Assembly (NCBI GenBank): GCA_951813545.1
Contig: OX638352.1
Span: 4,604,835 to 4,668,834 of the forward strand
Direction of reading: 5' to 3'
DNA: 64,000 nucleotides
DNA from: an uncultured Poribacteria bacterium
GTDB taxonomy: Bacteria; Poribacteria; WGA-4E; WGA-3G
Shown here: piece by piece, positions 7,890 through 14,948 of the stretch
Numbering within the stretch: the stretch's first letter is position 1
Layout: the number at the start of each line of letters is the position of its first letter
Made by a program: the position numbers and the translations under genes
Notes under the pieces: generated by a model
Told to the model about the DNA's origin: nothing
What the model saw: the letters and a program-made list of their open reading frames with translations, nothing else
Database searches by the model: none

Positions 7890-9285
7890 CTAAAGTTTGG
7901 ACAATATTGTAAACTTATGCTGCCTTGTCCAAAGGCAGGGGTGTATCCTCTTGAACACTGACATTAATATTCTGCGAGTTTGTTTTTTCATTGAACTTGG
8001 CAGAAAATAACGCTATCGCCATTTGCGAGCGAAGATAAGCCACCCGTAAACCTTGTGTGAGTTTTCCGGGGCGATACCAATGAATGCCGAGATGTTGACA
8101 GACCTCGAGAACACTTATCATTTTTTGCGTCGCGTGGCGTGTTGAGAATATCAACTTTGTAAGACTTGCTGCGACGAAACTGAGTTGAACGAACCGATTG
8201 ATGCTCTTGCGAGACTTCAGGCGATAAGCATCGAAGCCGAAGTGCTGTTTGGCATCTCGAAAGGCAGTTTCTATCTGCCACCTTTGTTGATAATACTCGA
8301 TAATCTTCGGGATTTCAAGCGTCAAATCCGTTGTAAAGACGCAGAAATACCGATACGGTTTTGAGACCTTCGGGCGGTTTCGGATAACGACGAGTCGGAC
8401 TTCAGCATCACACATCCGCGTCCGAACGACCTTTGAGGCAATTGAATAACTTTTTGCGTTTATATCTATGTCGTTATATCGCAGTCGGCGAATATCGAGA
8501 CGGTCTCCGTATTTCCGAGGGCGCCCGCGTTGGCGACGTTTTGCGGGTTTCGGTAAACGATAGAAAACCGCATTAGATTTCGCACGACATAAGATATGAT
8601 GTCCGAAACGCAATGCCATTGTAAACACTTTTCGCCGTGCGAAGCCACGGTCAAAGATAATAAGGCCCGGCAGGATCTTTGAACAAATACGTTTCAACAC
8701 CGCATCGCTTTTATCGCGGAGCGTCTGGGGAGTCATGAGTTTCACCCAGACGGGGAATAGATGCCACTGTGTCGCCGTCTGACAAAGTAAACCTAACGCG
8801 CCAAACTCGTGTCCGTAATGAAACTTCGATTGATTCACGCCTCCCTTTTGATAACTGAAGTTGCGGAAAAAATGCAGACCCCATTGGAATTTGCCCGTCT
8901 TCAGAGCCTTCGTCTCATCATAGACATAAACCCAATCCCTAAAGCGGTGTTGGATGTGCCTGATGAGAACCGCTGCGACAGCATCGGCACTCCATTGCCC
9001 CCGCGAAAGGAACTTCGGAAAGGACCAATACTTCGTCTCTGAACCACTACATTGATAAACTTCCGTCAGCGTTCCACGCCCCCTATTGGCGATGAAGCCA
9101 AAGATAAACGCTTGGAAAAGCGAGAAGTTTTGTTGATTGAATAAATGACGAAAATCCGATAGAATATCTCCTAAGCAGAAAAGGAGGTCCATGTTTACTG
9201 TCCTTTCAAAACAGGTGTGTTTATGAAAGGATACCTCTTTTTCTGCTTTTTCGCACTATAATTCTAAAAATTGTCCAAACTTTAG
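7890..9285 (-). mobile_element. DDE insertion sequence (IS4-superfamily type) with 10-bp target duplication
   Basis: CTAAAGTTTGGACAAT at 7890-7905 is the exact reverse complement of 9270-9285. TATAATTGTA occurs outside each end (7880-7889 and 9286-9295), a 10-bp target duplication that can be read as 8 to 10 bases because terminal bases are shared. The element is about 1.4 kb with a single transposase gene and looks intact and recent. Confidence 0.88.
7915..9192 (-). CDS. DDE transposase, IS4-superfamily type
   Basis: The 425-residue transposase of the surrounding insertion sequence catalyses cut-and-paste transposition. The acidic triad is visible as VYDETKAL, LIIFDRGFARR and the YREK-type stretch YQQRWQIETAFRDAKQHFG, which is characteristic of IS4-like transposases. 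Length is normal and there are no internal stops. The start at 9192 is preceded by GGACAG/AAACATG context with a plausible ribosome site. The gene fills the element between its terminal repeats. A more exact family name would need a comparison with ISfinder entries. Confidence 0.88.
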   Translation of the reverse strand: MDLLFCLGDILSDFRHLFNQQNFSLFQAFIFGFIANRGRGTLTEVYQCSGSETKYWSFPKFLSRGQWSADAVAAVLIRHIQHRFRDWVYVYDETKALKTGKFQWGLHFFRNFSYQKGGVNQSKFHYGHEFGALGLLCQTATQWHLFPVWVKLMTPQTLRDKSDAVLKRICSKILPGLIIFDRGFARRKVFTMALRFGHHILCRAKSNAVFYRLPKPAKRRQRGRPRKYGDRLDIRRLRYNDIDINAKSYSIASKVVRTRMCDAEVRLVVIRNRPKVSKPYRYFCVFTTDLTLEIPKIIEYYQQRWQIETAFRDAKQHFGFDAYRLKSRKSINRFVQLSFVAASLTKLIFSTRHATQKMISVLEVCQHLGIHWYRPGKLTQGLRVAYLRSQMAIALFSAKFNEKTNSQNINVSVQEDTPLPLDKAA

Positions 9286-9321
9286 TATAATTGTAGAATC
9301 CACTGTAAAAGGAGAATGAGA

Positions 9322-9816
9322 ATGCAAGTAAATAAAAGATGGATTTGCGTGGTTTTCTTATCCCTGCTACTTCCTGTTACGGCGTATTCTCAAACGAGTT
9401 TATACGAATTGCCACAGGGAAGAAAGGCTGTTGGACTTGGTTTTACCGGAATTGACTTTAGTAGCAGTCAAGACGCTATTGGGATAGGTGGGAGTTTGGG
9501 TTACGGTGTTAGTAGTCGGACAAAGATTGCTCTGGGAACAAATATAGGTATTATTGACAAAGAACGGTACGGCGGTTCAGGAATTGATATTCCGCCGCCT
9601 GTCATGGTAGGTATTGGGTCATGGCATGTTAGCCCTTTAGGACAAACAGGCTTAGATTATTTTTTTTCGGGAGGCACCTACACCTCATCAATCTTCGGGC
9701 AGGAGACCCAATCCTTCAGGTTTGGGAGGAATGCCCGCTCCTGTATTGTGTGGAAAAAATATTTGAAATTCTATCGAAAATGTGGTATAATGAGAGTATC
9801 ACGTTGGCAGACCTGA
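9322..9816 (+). pseudogene. Secreted beta-barrel-like protein truncated by a TnpB element
   Basis: Begins with a clear signal peptide (hydrophobic run ending PVTAYSQ) followed by Gly-rich alternating strands (GLGFTGIDF, GIGGSLGYGV, IALGTNIGI), suggesting a small outer-membrane barrel or surface protein. AAGGAG lies 7 bases before the ATG at 9322. The native reading frame is cut near 9700 by the left end of the TnpB element; the last 35-40 residues and the stop at 9816 are element sequence. I find no continuation of the gene after the right end near 11117, so the C-terminus appears lost. Function unknown. Confidence 0.6.
9763..9791 (+). promoter_or_regulatory. Promoter of tnpB copy 1
   Basis: TTGAAA (9763-9768), a 17-base spacer and TATAAT (9786-9791). 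The same arrangement is found at the same distance from the pseudoknot in the second TnpB element. Confidence 0.75.
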
Positions 9817-9870
9817 ACAGCGTCCCTGCTGAGTGGCGTGTCTGCCTCCCCACTGTTCAGGGGTTAAAGG
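9800..9870 (+). ncRNA. Pseudoknotted leader RNA of tnpB (copy 1)
   Basis: Three helices can be drawn: GGCAGAC (9806-9812) with GTCTGCC (9840-9846); CTGAACAG (9813-9820) with CTGTTCAG (9853-9860), crossing the first as an H-type pseudoknot; and an inner hairpin 9821-9838 with loop GCTG. The copy at 36140-36205 keeps all three with different base pairs. The predicted transcript starts near 9798, so the structure would be the 5' end of the tnpB mRNA. Confidence 0.7.
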
Positions 9871-9888
9871 CGTGAGACGTGAAAACCG

Positions 9889-11046
9889 ATGTCAAAGCAA
9901 CGCCAGCGAAAACAAAACCGCGCGCGTCGGACGTATAAATATCAGCTACGCGAGCATCGGCAAAATATGCGACTCGGCAATCTGCTTGATGATCTTGCGG
10001 ATGTGCATAACCATTTTTTGCGACTTGAGAACCGGTATTACCGTAGATATGGCAAATATGCGGGACGTTTTCGGTTGCAACCGCATCTGACGAAGTTGCT
10101 TCAACGCACCCATAAACATTGGGCTTGGATCCCGCGCGATACGCTTGACGAAGTAATTATCCGTATTCACATCACGTATGAACGCTTTTTTGAGGGTCTC
10201 GGCGGACTGCCGAAGTTCAAACGCAAAGACCGCTATCGCTCTGCGAAGTTCAAAACAGGCTACAAACTTGACAACGGACGTGCGAGGCTCTCTTTGAAAG
10301 CGTGGAACGCATCCACACAACGATTGACGTTTAATAAACGCTGGTTCTCTTTCCATCAACACCGCGACTGGAACGGAGAAGTCCGCTATATCCAAATCCT
10401 GCGTGATGCGGTCGGCACCTATTGGCTTTACATTGTCACTGACGATGCCACGACTGAACCCTATCTTGCTACAGGTGAAAGCGTAGGGATAGACTTCGGT
10501 ATGGACACCTACTTGACTCTCAACACGGGTGAGAAGATACAACATCCGCAACCCTTGAAAGCGTCCTTGAAACAACTCCGAATCCTCAATAAAGCCATCA
10601 GCCGAAAGGTCAAAGGCTCTAATAACTACTGGCGGGCTGTCCGTGAACTCGCACGTTTCTATCGGAAAATCACCAATCAACGCAAGGACTGGCATTGGAA
10701 ACTTGCGACTGATTTGTGCAGGCGTTTTGACCGTATCGCTACCGAGACGTTGAACCTTGCGGGTATGAAACGCCTTTGGGGACGCAAGGTCTCTGATCTC
10801 GCCTTCTCCCAATTTGTTGAGATATTGAAGTATAAGTGTCAAAAACATAAGCGTGAGTTGCGTCAAGTCGGACAATGGACGGCTACTACGAAACCTTGTA
10901 GCGATTGCGGGTTTCATAACCAAAACCTTACACTTTCAGACAGGCAGTGGACATGTCCCGAATGTGGTTCACACCACGATAGAGACATCAACGCTGCTAT
11001 AAACATCTTGAGGGCTGCTTGTGATCCCTCTGTGGAGACGATATAA
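9889..11046 (+). CDS. tnpB: TnpB RNA-guided endonuclease (copy 1)
   Basis: RuvC-type nuclease of IS200/IS605 elements, guided by an RNA from the element's right end; Cas12 ancestor family. Of 385 residues, the RuvC motifs are GIDFGMDTYL (catalytic Asp), ETLNLAGMKRLWG (Glu) and HHDRDINAAINIL (Asp). The zinc ribbon is CSDCG...CPECG. All expected catalytic residues are present, so the protein could be active. The ATG at 9889 is fixed by an in-frame stop at 9880; no strong ribosome site precedes it, which may matter because the structured leader ends just upstream. The large minus-strand reading frame over it is a shadow. Confidence 0.93.
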   Translation: MSKQRQRKQNRARRTYKYQLREHRQNMRLGNLLDDLADVHNHFLRLENRYYRRYGKYAGRFRLQPHLTKLLQRTHKHWAWIPRDTLDEVIIRIHITYERFFEGLGGLPKFKRKDRYRSAKFKTGYKLDNGRARLSLKAWNASTQRLTFNKRWFSFHQHRDWNGEVRYIQILRDAVGTYWLYIVTDDATTEPYLATGESVGIDFGMDTYLTLNTGEKIQHPQPLKASLKQLRILNKAISRKVKGSNNYWRAVRELARFYRKITNQRKDWHWKLATDLCRRFDRIATETLNLAGMKRLWGRKVSDLAFSQFVEILKYKCQKHKRELRQVGQWTATTKPCSDCGFHNQNLTLSDRQWTCPECGSHHDRDINAAINILRAACDPSVETI

Positions 11047-11117
11047 GTCGATTTTTCAAGAATCGCTGTTGTCTACGAAGCACAAGCCCCGGCCTTTAGG
11101 CAGTGGGTGCCTTGACT
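11010..11117 (+). ncRNA. Probable omega RNA scaffold of TnpB copy 1
   Basis: Overlaps the tnpB 3' end. GCTTGTG (11017-11023) pairs with CACAAGC (11081-11087), CGATT with AATCG forms a small hairpin near 11049-11065, and the terminal hairpin around GGCCTTTAGGC ends at TTGAC. By analogy to known TnpB systems the guide would begin right after this point. Confidence 0.5.
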
Positions 11118-11171
11118 GAAGGTGCTGTCAAGAGTTAAGTGAGAGTTCCTACAGTAATTCGAGAACTGGAT

Positions 11172-11200
11172 TTGATAGCCATCGCGAAATATGTTATACT
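11172..11200 (+). promoter_or_regulatory. Promoter of the MNT-HEPN gene
   Basis: TTGATA (11172-11177), a 17-base spacer and TATACT (11195-11200). The predicted transcript starts near 11207, just upstream of AAGGAAGG and the ATG at 11223, which supports that start over in-frame ones further upstream. Confidence 0.65.
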
Positions 11201-11222
11201 TCAATTAATAAGGAAGGCTCGT

Positions 11223-11999
11223 ATGGTTACCCGACAGGAAATCCAGGCTACATGTGAGGACATCGTGCGCGAATTTGCGCCACTACAAATTATCCTCTTT
11301 GGTTCCTATGCTTATGGCACTCCGACGGAAAACTCGGATGTAGATCTGCTCGTCGTGATGGACATTCCAAAGTCGGAGTTTATCAACAAGGCTATAGAGA
11401 TCCGGCAACGTATTTCATACCGTTTCGGTTTGGATCTGTTGGTGCGTTCGCCCGAAGAAATCGCTTATCGGGTTTCGCATAACGATTGGTTTCTCCGCGA
11501 GATCACCGAAAGAGGCGAAGTGCTTCATGGCACCAATGCCTACTACAATATCAAGTATCTACAAGACACGCATTATGGCGTGAATGTTCTGAAAAAGAAA
11601 AGGGACTGCATGAACCCGTTAACGCTGGAGTGGATAGAGAAGGCTGAAAACGATTATGCCGCTGTCCAGCAGCTTCTACAAGCATCAGATCCATTGCATG
11701 ACATTATTTGTTTCCACGCCCAGCAGTGCATTGAAAAATATTTGAAGGCGTGGCTGCAAGAGTCGAACATTCCTGTTCAACGGACACATAACCTCGAAGA
11801 ATTGCTGGTGTTGATTATACCTACACTACCTGCTTGGTCCGATTGGCAACCTGACTTTAAGATAATAACTGCGTATGCGGTGGATCCCCGCTACCCCGGA
11901 GATTCAGCAACCACTGACAATACACAACATGCAATGCACATCTGCGGTGCGGTGCGTCAGGCCGTTCGCACGCAGCTAAAACTTGAGATGCGTGATTGA
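11223..11999 (+). CDS. MNT nucleotidyltransferase fused to HEPN domain (toxin-antitoxin-like)
   Basis: Single 258-residue protein joining two modules that are usually separate genes of an MntA/HepT-type toxin-antitoxin pair. Residues 1-110 are a minimal nucleotidyltransferase (ILFGSYAYG, then SDVDLLV with paired Asp). From Met130 it is a HEPN domain (LEWIEKAENDYAAV, FHAQQCIEKYLKAWL, RTHNLEELL). HEPN proteins are typically RNases neutralised by AMPylation from the MNT partner; that is family knowledge, not shown here. Met130 (11610) has AAAAGGG six bases upstream, so the HEPN part could also be made alone. The gene lies between a TnpB element and an insertion sequence. Confidence 0.85.
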   Translation: MVTRQEIQATCEDIVREFAPLQIILFGSYAYGTPTENSDVDLLVVMDIPKSEFINKAIEIRQRISYRFGLDLLVRSPEEIAYRVSHNDWFLREITERGEVLHGTNAYYNIKYLQDTHYGVNVLKKKRDCMNPLTLEWIEKAENDYAAVQQLLQASDPLHDIICFHAQQCIEKYLKAWLQESNIPVQRTHNLEELLVLIIPTLPAWSDWQPDFKIITAYAVDPRYPGDSATTDNTQHAMHICGAVRQAVRTQLKLEMRD

Positions 12000-12078
12000 T
12001 ATTGAAACGAAACCTTTCCTATTGTGCAAGGAAATTCAACTTTTGTAGGAAATAAAGTACAAGTCAACTTGTAATTCT

Positions 12079-13169
12079 TAGGACTTACGCAATATTAATA
12101 GAAATAACAGGATTTTCGAGTTGTTGTCGTATGTAATCATCGAATAAACTCTCTTTGAATCGATAAATGGTTTGACCCGCTGCACGTGCGGCACGCGTCA
12201 GACTCACCCAGACCCACAAACAACAAGCAATATGATTCCGCTGGGCACGATGTTTACGACTTTGGCATTTACCGATACCTGTGGTTTGTTTCAATTCCCG
12301 ATGAAGTTGCTCAATCTTCCAACGCAGGCGACATGTTTGTCGCGTCGCCTCAGCATCACATTGAGATAAATCGTTAGTCACAATATATTGCGTGCGCCCG
12401 GAGCCGGACACTATCCGAAACAACTTCACTTGGTAGCCCTTAGGAAACTTTTTGATGTGCACAAGTTTACCATGTCTCATTTCTGCTGCTGTCCATGTGA
12501 GTGCGTCAACGCGCATGTGTGGATCAACACCGTCAGAATCGTTGACGAGACGATTGCTTTTCAGAGGCGCATAGTAGATTTTAGAAAGTGCTTGAATCGC
12601 CTTCATCACGTCCATTGAAGCATACCAAGCATCTATCAACACCGTCCGAAACGGCAGGCATTTGACGAAGTAGGCATTTTTGAGCATATCCTGAAGATGT
12701 TCAAGTTTAGTTTTACCATCACGATCGTAGTCGTAAATGCGGTAATCAATGATCCAATAGCACTGCGTCTTTGGGTTGACATAGACGCATGTCACAAGAC
12801 CTATGCCGTTAATGACGCGCTTTTCCCAACCGCTCCATTGTCGGCGAACGGGTTGAATCTCTTTGGCATATTGTTTTGAGATAACCGTATCATCAAACAG
12901 CAGGTATCCGTCTTCATCAAACTCAACGTCGTTTCGCACCGATGCCCAGAGATCCCGGGCAGAAATGCGGTGCGTATTCAGCAAACGATTGAGTTGATCA
13001 TGACTCCACTTCTGTGTATGATCCGCAAAGTGCGTCTGTGTGAAGTTCCGCAAACCTGCTGACAGAAAATGGCAATAATCCAGTAATAATGGTTGTCTCT
13101 TTTCTGAAAGATTTATGCTTTTCATAATCACAGAGTATAACACCTTTTTCTACTATTGCGTAAGTCCTA
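12079..13169 (-). mobile_element. DDE insertion sequence with 15-bp terminal repeats
   Basis: TAGGACTTACGCAAT at 12079-12093 is the exact reverse complement of 13155-13169. ATTCT flanks both ends (12074-12078 and 13170-13174), a 5- to 6-bp target duplication. The 1.09-kb element carries one transposase gene and has inserted directly upstream of the ribosome site of the gene at 13192, probably separating it from its promoter. Confidence 0.85.
12085..13143 (-). CDS. DDE transposase, IS701/IS4-like
   Basis: A 352-residue transposase that nearly fills the element. The acidic residues are visible in LFDDTVISK, TVLIDAWYAS and RLRWKIEQLHRELKQ. The second is followed by the MDVMKAI helix and the third lies in the C-terminal YREK-like region, as in IS701/IS4-group enzymes. 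An alternative start lies six codons in, at MKSINLSEKRQ. The frame is complete, without stops. The stop codon is inside the left terminal repeat region, a common economy in compact insertion sequences. Confidence 0.85.
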   Translation of the reverse strand: MLYSVIMKSINLSEKRQPLLLDYCHFLSAGLRNFTQTHFADHTQKWSHDQLNRLLNTHRISARDLWASVRNDVEFDEDGYLLFDDTVISKQYAKEIQPVRRQWSGWEKRVINGIGLVTCVYVNPKTQCYWIIDYRIYDYDRDGKTKLEHLQDMLKNAYFVKCLPFRTVLIDAWYASMDVMKAIQALSKIYYAPLKSNRLVNDSDGVDPHMRVDALTWTAAEMRHGKLVHIKKFPKGYQVKLFRIVSGSGRTQYIVTNDLSQCDAEATRQTCRLRWKIEQLHRELKQTTGIGKCQSRKHRAQRNHIACCLWVWVSLTRAARAAGQTIYRFKESLFDDYIRQQLENPVISINIA

Positions 13170-13191
13170 ATTCTATTAAGGAGAAATACAG

Positions 13192-13641
13192 GTGAAAATG
13201 AATTCAACATTTCATGTTCTCGTGTTTTTGATGGTAGTGCTGACCTTCAGTATGCCTTTTATCACCCTCGCCCAAGAGAATTCAACTCAAGTTGGCAGTA
13301 AAGATGTAGTTCATCAAATTCCTGTTGATGTATTGGCAAAAGCATCCGCTGAACGTGATGCTGCAGCTGATGTCAATCAATTTCTGTGGGGTGCTGGCAC
13401 CTTCGGTTTAGCAATAATAGGTGGTTGTCTATTGGGTTCAATTGGACTCCTTGGTTCTTATCTTTATGAACCATCTCCACCCACATCGCGACTTCTCGGG
13501 AAATCGCCAGAGTATATTTTATTTTACTCGGATGCCTATAAAGCAAAAGCCCGAAGCGTTCAAGCAAGAGCTTCTGTTTTAGGATGCCTCGGCGGATCTG
13601 TTGTAGCAATTTTCTTATGGGCACCTATTTATAATCAATAG
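13192..13641 (+). CDS. Small membrane protein of unknown function
   Basis: Not recognised. The 149 residues start with a signal-like segment (VLVFLMVVLTFSMPFITLA), followed by a periplasmic stretch, a Gly-rich transmembrane helix (about 64-90, GAGTFGLAIIGGCLLGSIG) and a second hydrophobic helix near the C-terminus. GTG at 13192 is chosen because AAGGAG is 8 bases upstream; the ATG two codons later would be 14 bases away. It lies directly behind an insertion sequence and about 65 bases before the LolA-like gene, so it may belong to that envelope operon. Confidence 0.6.
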   Translation: MKMNSTFHVLVFLMVVLTFSMPFITLAQENSTQVGSKDVVHQIPVDVLAKASAERDAAADVNQFLWGAGTFGLAIIGGCLLGSIGLLGSYLYEPSPPTSRLLGKSPEYILFYSDAYKAKARSVQARASVLGCLGGSVVAIFLWAPIYNQ

Positions 13642-13705
13642 AAATGCAAATCAATGTAGTGGCAAACATTGGAAACCAGCCGCTGCACCACTCATAAAGA
13701 GACAG

Positions 13706-14425
13706 ATGCCTAAAATTCTTCAATTCGCTATAGCGTTGCTGTTTATACTCCTCTTCACCCATGTGCTCTACGCTGCGCCGTTAAAAACGCTCTCCTTAGA
13801 CTTTACGCGCGAATTGACCGAGGATAACAAGACAGAACATATCGCAGGCACACTCCATTACGATGTAAAGGCAGCACGGGTCGTTGTTGAAGTCACCCAA
13901 CCGCTCAAACAGATAATGGTCGTAAAGGACAAAACGTTGGAAATCTATTATCCTATAGAAAAACAGGCATTCCGTTTTATCTCCAAAGGACGGATTCCGC
14001 TTCCGTTTGTCGAATCCATCATCCAGTCCACGCAAGCAGAATATGGATTGACAGCAGTCGGATATTCTTTGGAAAAACATGATATTGTGGACAAGGTGCT
14101 TTATAGCTATTGGACACCACCTGAAAAAGCGAAAGAGAAACTCGGCACCGTCATCCTCGGCATGCGAGACGACCGGCTTATCTCCGCCGAAGTCAAAAAC
14201 CCAAAGGGACATATCATCGCTAGATCACACTATCAAGATCACAGCAGAATCGGCATTAACTATATTCCGATGAAGGTCATCTCCAGCGCGTATGGACCGA
14301 AATCTGAAGTGCTTCAGTCTGAACACATCCTTTATAGCAACCCGCAGGTGAACGTGGATTCACCGAATCCGATGCTAAATTTCACAATCCCTGAATCGGT
14401 GGAGGTTAAGGAGATCAAATGGTAA
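13706..14425 (+). CDS. LolA-like outer membrane lipoprotein carrier
   Basis: Secreted protein of 239 residues with an N-terminal signal peptide (IALLFILLFTHVLYAAP) and the LolA-type open-barrel pattern: an early LSLDFTREL segment, IAGTLHYDV, KTLEIYYPIEKQAF, then alternating strands to the end. LolA-family proteins carry lipoproteins across the periplasm. The match is structural in feel rather than motif-perfect, so a lipid-binding relative is possible. The stop overlaps the start of yidD by 7 bases, and AAGGAG for yidD lies inside this gene, so translation is probably coupled. First secure gene of a LolA-YidD-TPR operon. Confidence 0.65.
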   Translation: MPKILQFAIALLFILLFTHVLYAAPLKTLSLDFTRELTEDNKTEHIAGTLHYDVKAARVVVEVTQPLKQIMVVKDKTLEIYYPIEKQAFRFISKGRIPLPFVESIIQSTQAEYGLTAVGYSLEKHDIVDKVLYSYWTPPEKAKEKLGTVILGMRDDRLISAEVKNPKGHIIARSHYQDHSRIGINYIPMKVISSAYGPKSEVLQSEHILYSNPQVNVDSPNPMLNFTIPESVEVKEIKW

Positions 14426-14847
14426 ATCGTTTTGTTCTTTTTTTTGTGTGCTTTTTATCCGCTTTGGTTTTTGTTTTGCCCGCATTTTCGGGTGAAGCTG
14501 CTGACTTGGCGTTCATCCGCAAAACCAATCCAATTGTAAAACCGAAACCGCAAGAGGTTGTCCGCTTTAATCCGCAGGAAACCTCGGAATTGAAACTTGT
14601 CGCGACGGGACTGATTCGGCTTTACCAGAAATTCATCTCTAGTCAAGATGGACCGGCATGCGGCTTTCAACCGACCTGTTCGCGTTTCGGCATGGCGTGT
14701 ATACAGGAGTACGGTATGGTGCGCGGTTTGATGCTTACTGCCGATAGGTTGCTCCGGTGCAATGGGTCGCAGTGGCAGCATTACCACAAAGATAGCGTAA
14801 CGGGTAAATACGTCGACCCTATTTCAGACTATGCAACGTTTAAATAG
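14419..14847 (+). CDS. yidD: YidD-type membrane protein insertion efficiency factor with signal peptide
   Basis: YidD proteins assist insertion of inner-membrane proteins with YidC. The C-terminal 80 residues carry the family pattern: LIRLYQKFISS, then CGFQPTCSRFGMACIQEYG, then GLMLTADRLLRCNG. Unlike the usual 70-90 residue YidD, this one has about 60 extra N-terminal residues with a strong hydrophobic signal (FVLFFVCFLSALVFVLPAF), suggesting export or membrane anchoring. Cys residues of the motif are retained. It overlaps the LolA-like gene by 7 bases and is followed after 100 bases by a TPR protein. This linkage suggests a shared envelope task that is not the standard YidC one. Confidence 0.85.
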   Translation: MVNRFVLFFVCFLSALVFVLPAFSGEAADLAFIRKTNPIVKPKPQEVVRFNPQETSELKLVATGLIRLYQKFISSQDGPACGFQPTCSRFGMACIQEYGMVRGLMLTADRLLRCNGSQWQHYHKDSVTGKYVDPISDYATFK

Positions 14848-14867
14848 TTTTACCTTAGCATCTGGTA

Positions 14868-14889
14868 GGTGCGGTTTCCCAACCGCACC
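14868..14889. repeat. Hairpin repeat, possible transcription terminator
   Basis: GGTGCGGTT TCCC AACCGCACC forms a perfect 9-bp stem with a 4-base loop. The same hairpin recurs at 41857-41878, and related forms sit inside the family B/A repeats. No T-run follows, so terminator activity is uncertain. Confidence 0.45.
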
Positions 14890-14948
14890 GAACCTGAGCG
14901 ATAAATTGAATTACAAAGAAGGTTAGGTTTCTCCACCATACGGACTCT

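Larger units (their letters stand above)
9700..11117 (+). mobile_element. IS200/IS605-type element with tnpB only (copy 1)
   Basis: The left end has an imperfect hairpin, CCCAATCC TTCA GGTTTGGG at 9707-9726. It is followed by a consensus promoter, a pseudoknot leader and tnpB. The right end has the family-typical GCCCCGGCCTTTAGGC hairpin and a TTGAC tetranucleotide context at 11112-11116. There is no tnpA, so mobility would need help in trans. Exact termini are not resolved from sequence alone. Confidence 0.75.

Noticed and set aside
9946..10923. Long minus-strand frame (325 codons) over tnpB copy 1
   Set aside because: Antisense shadow of the real TnpB frame; no recognisable domains.
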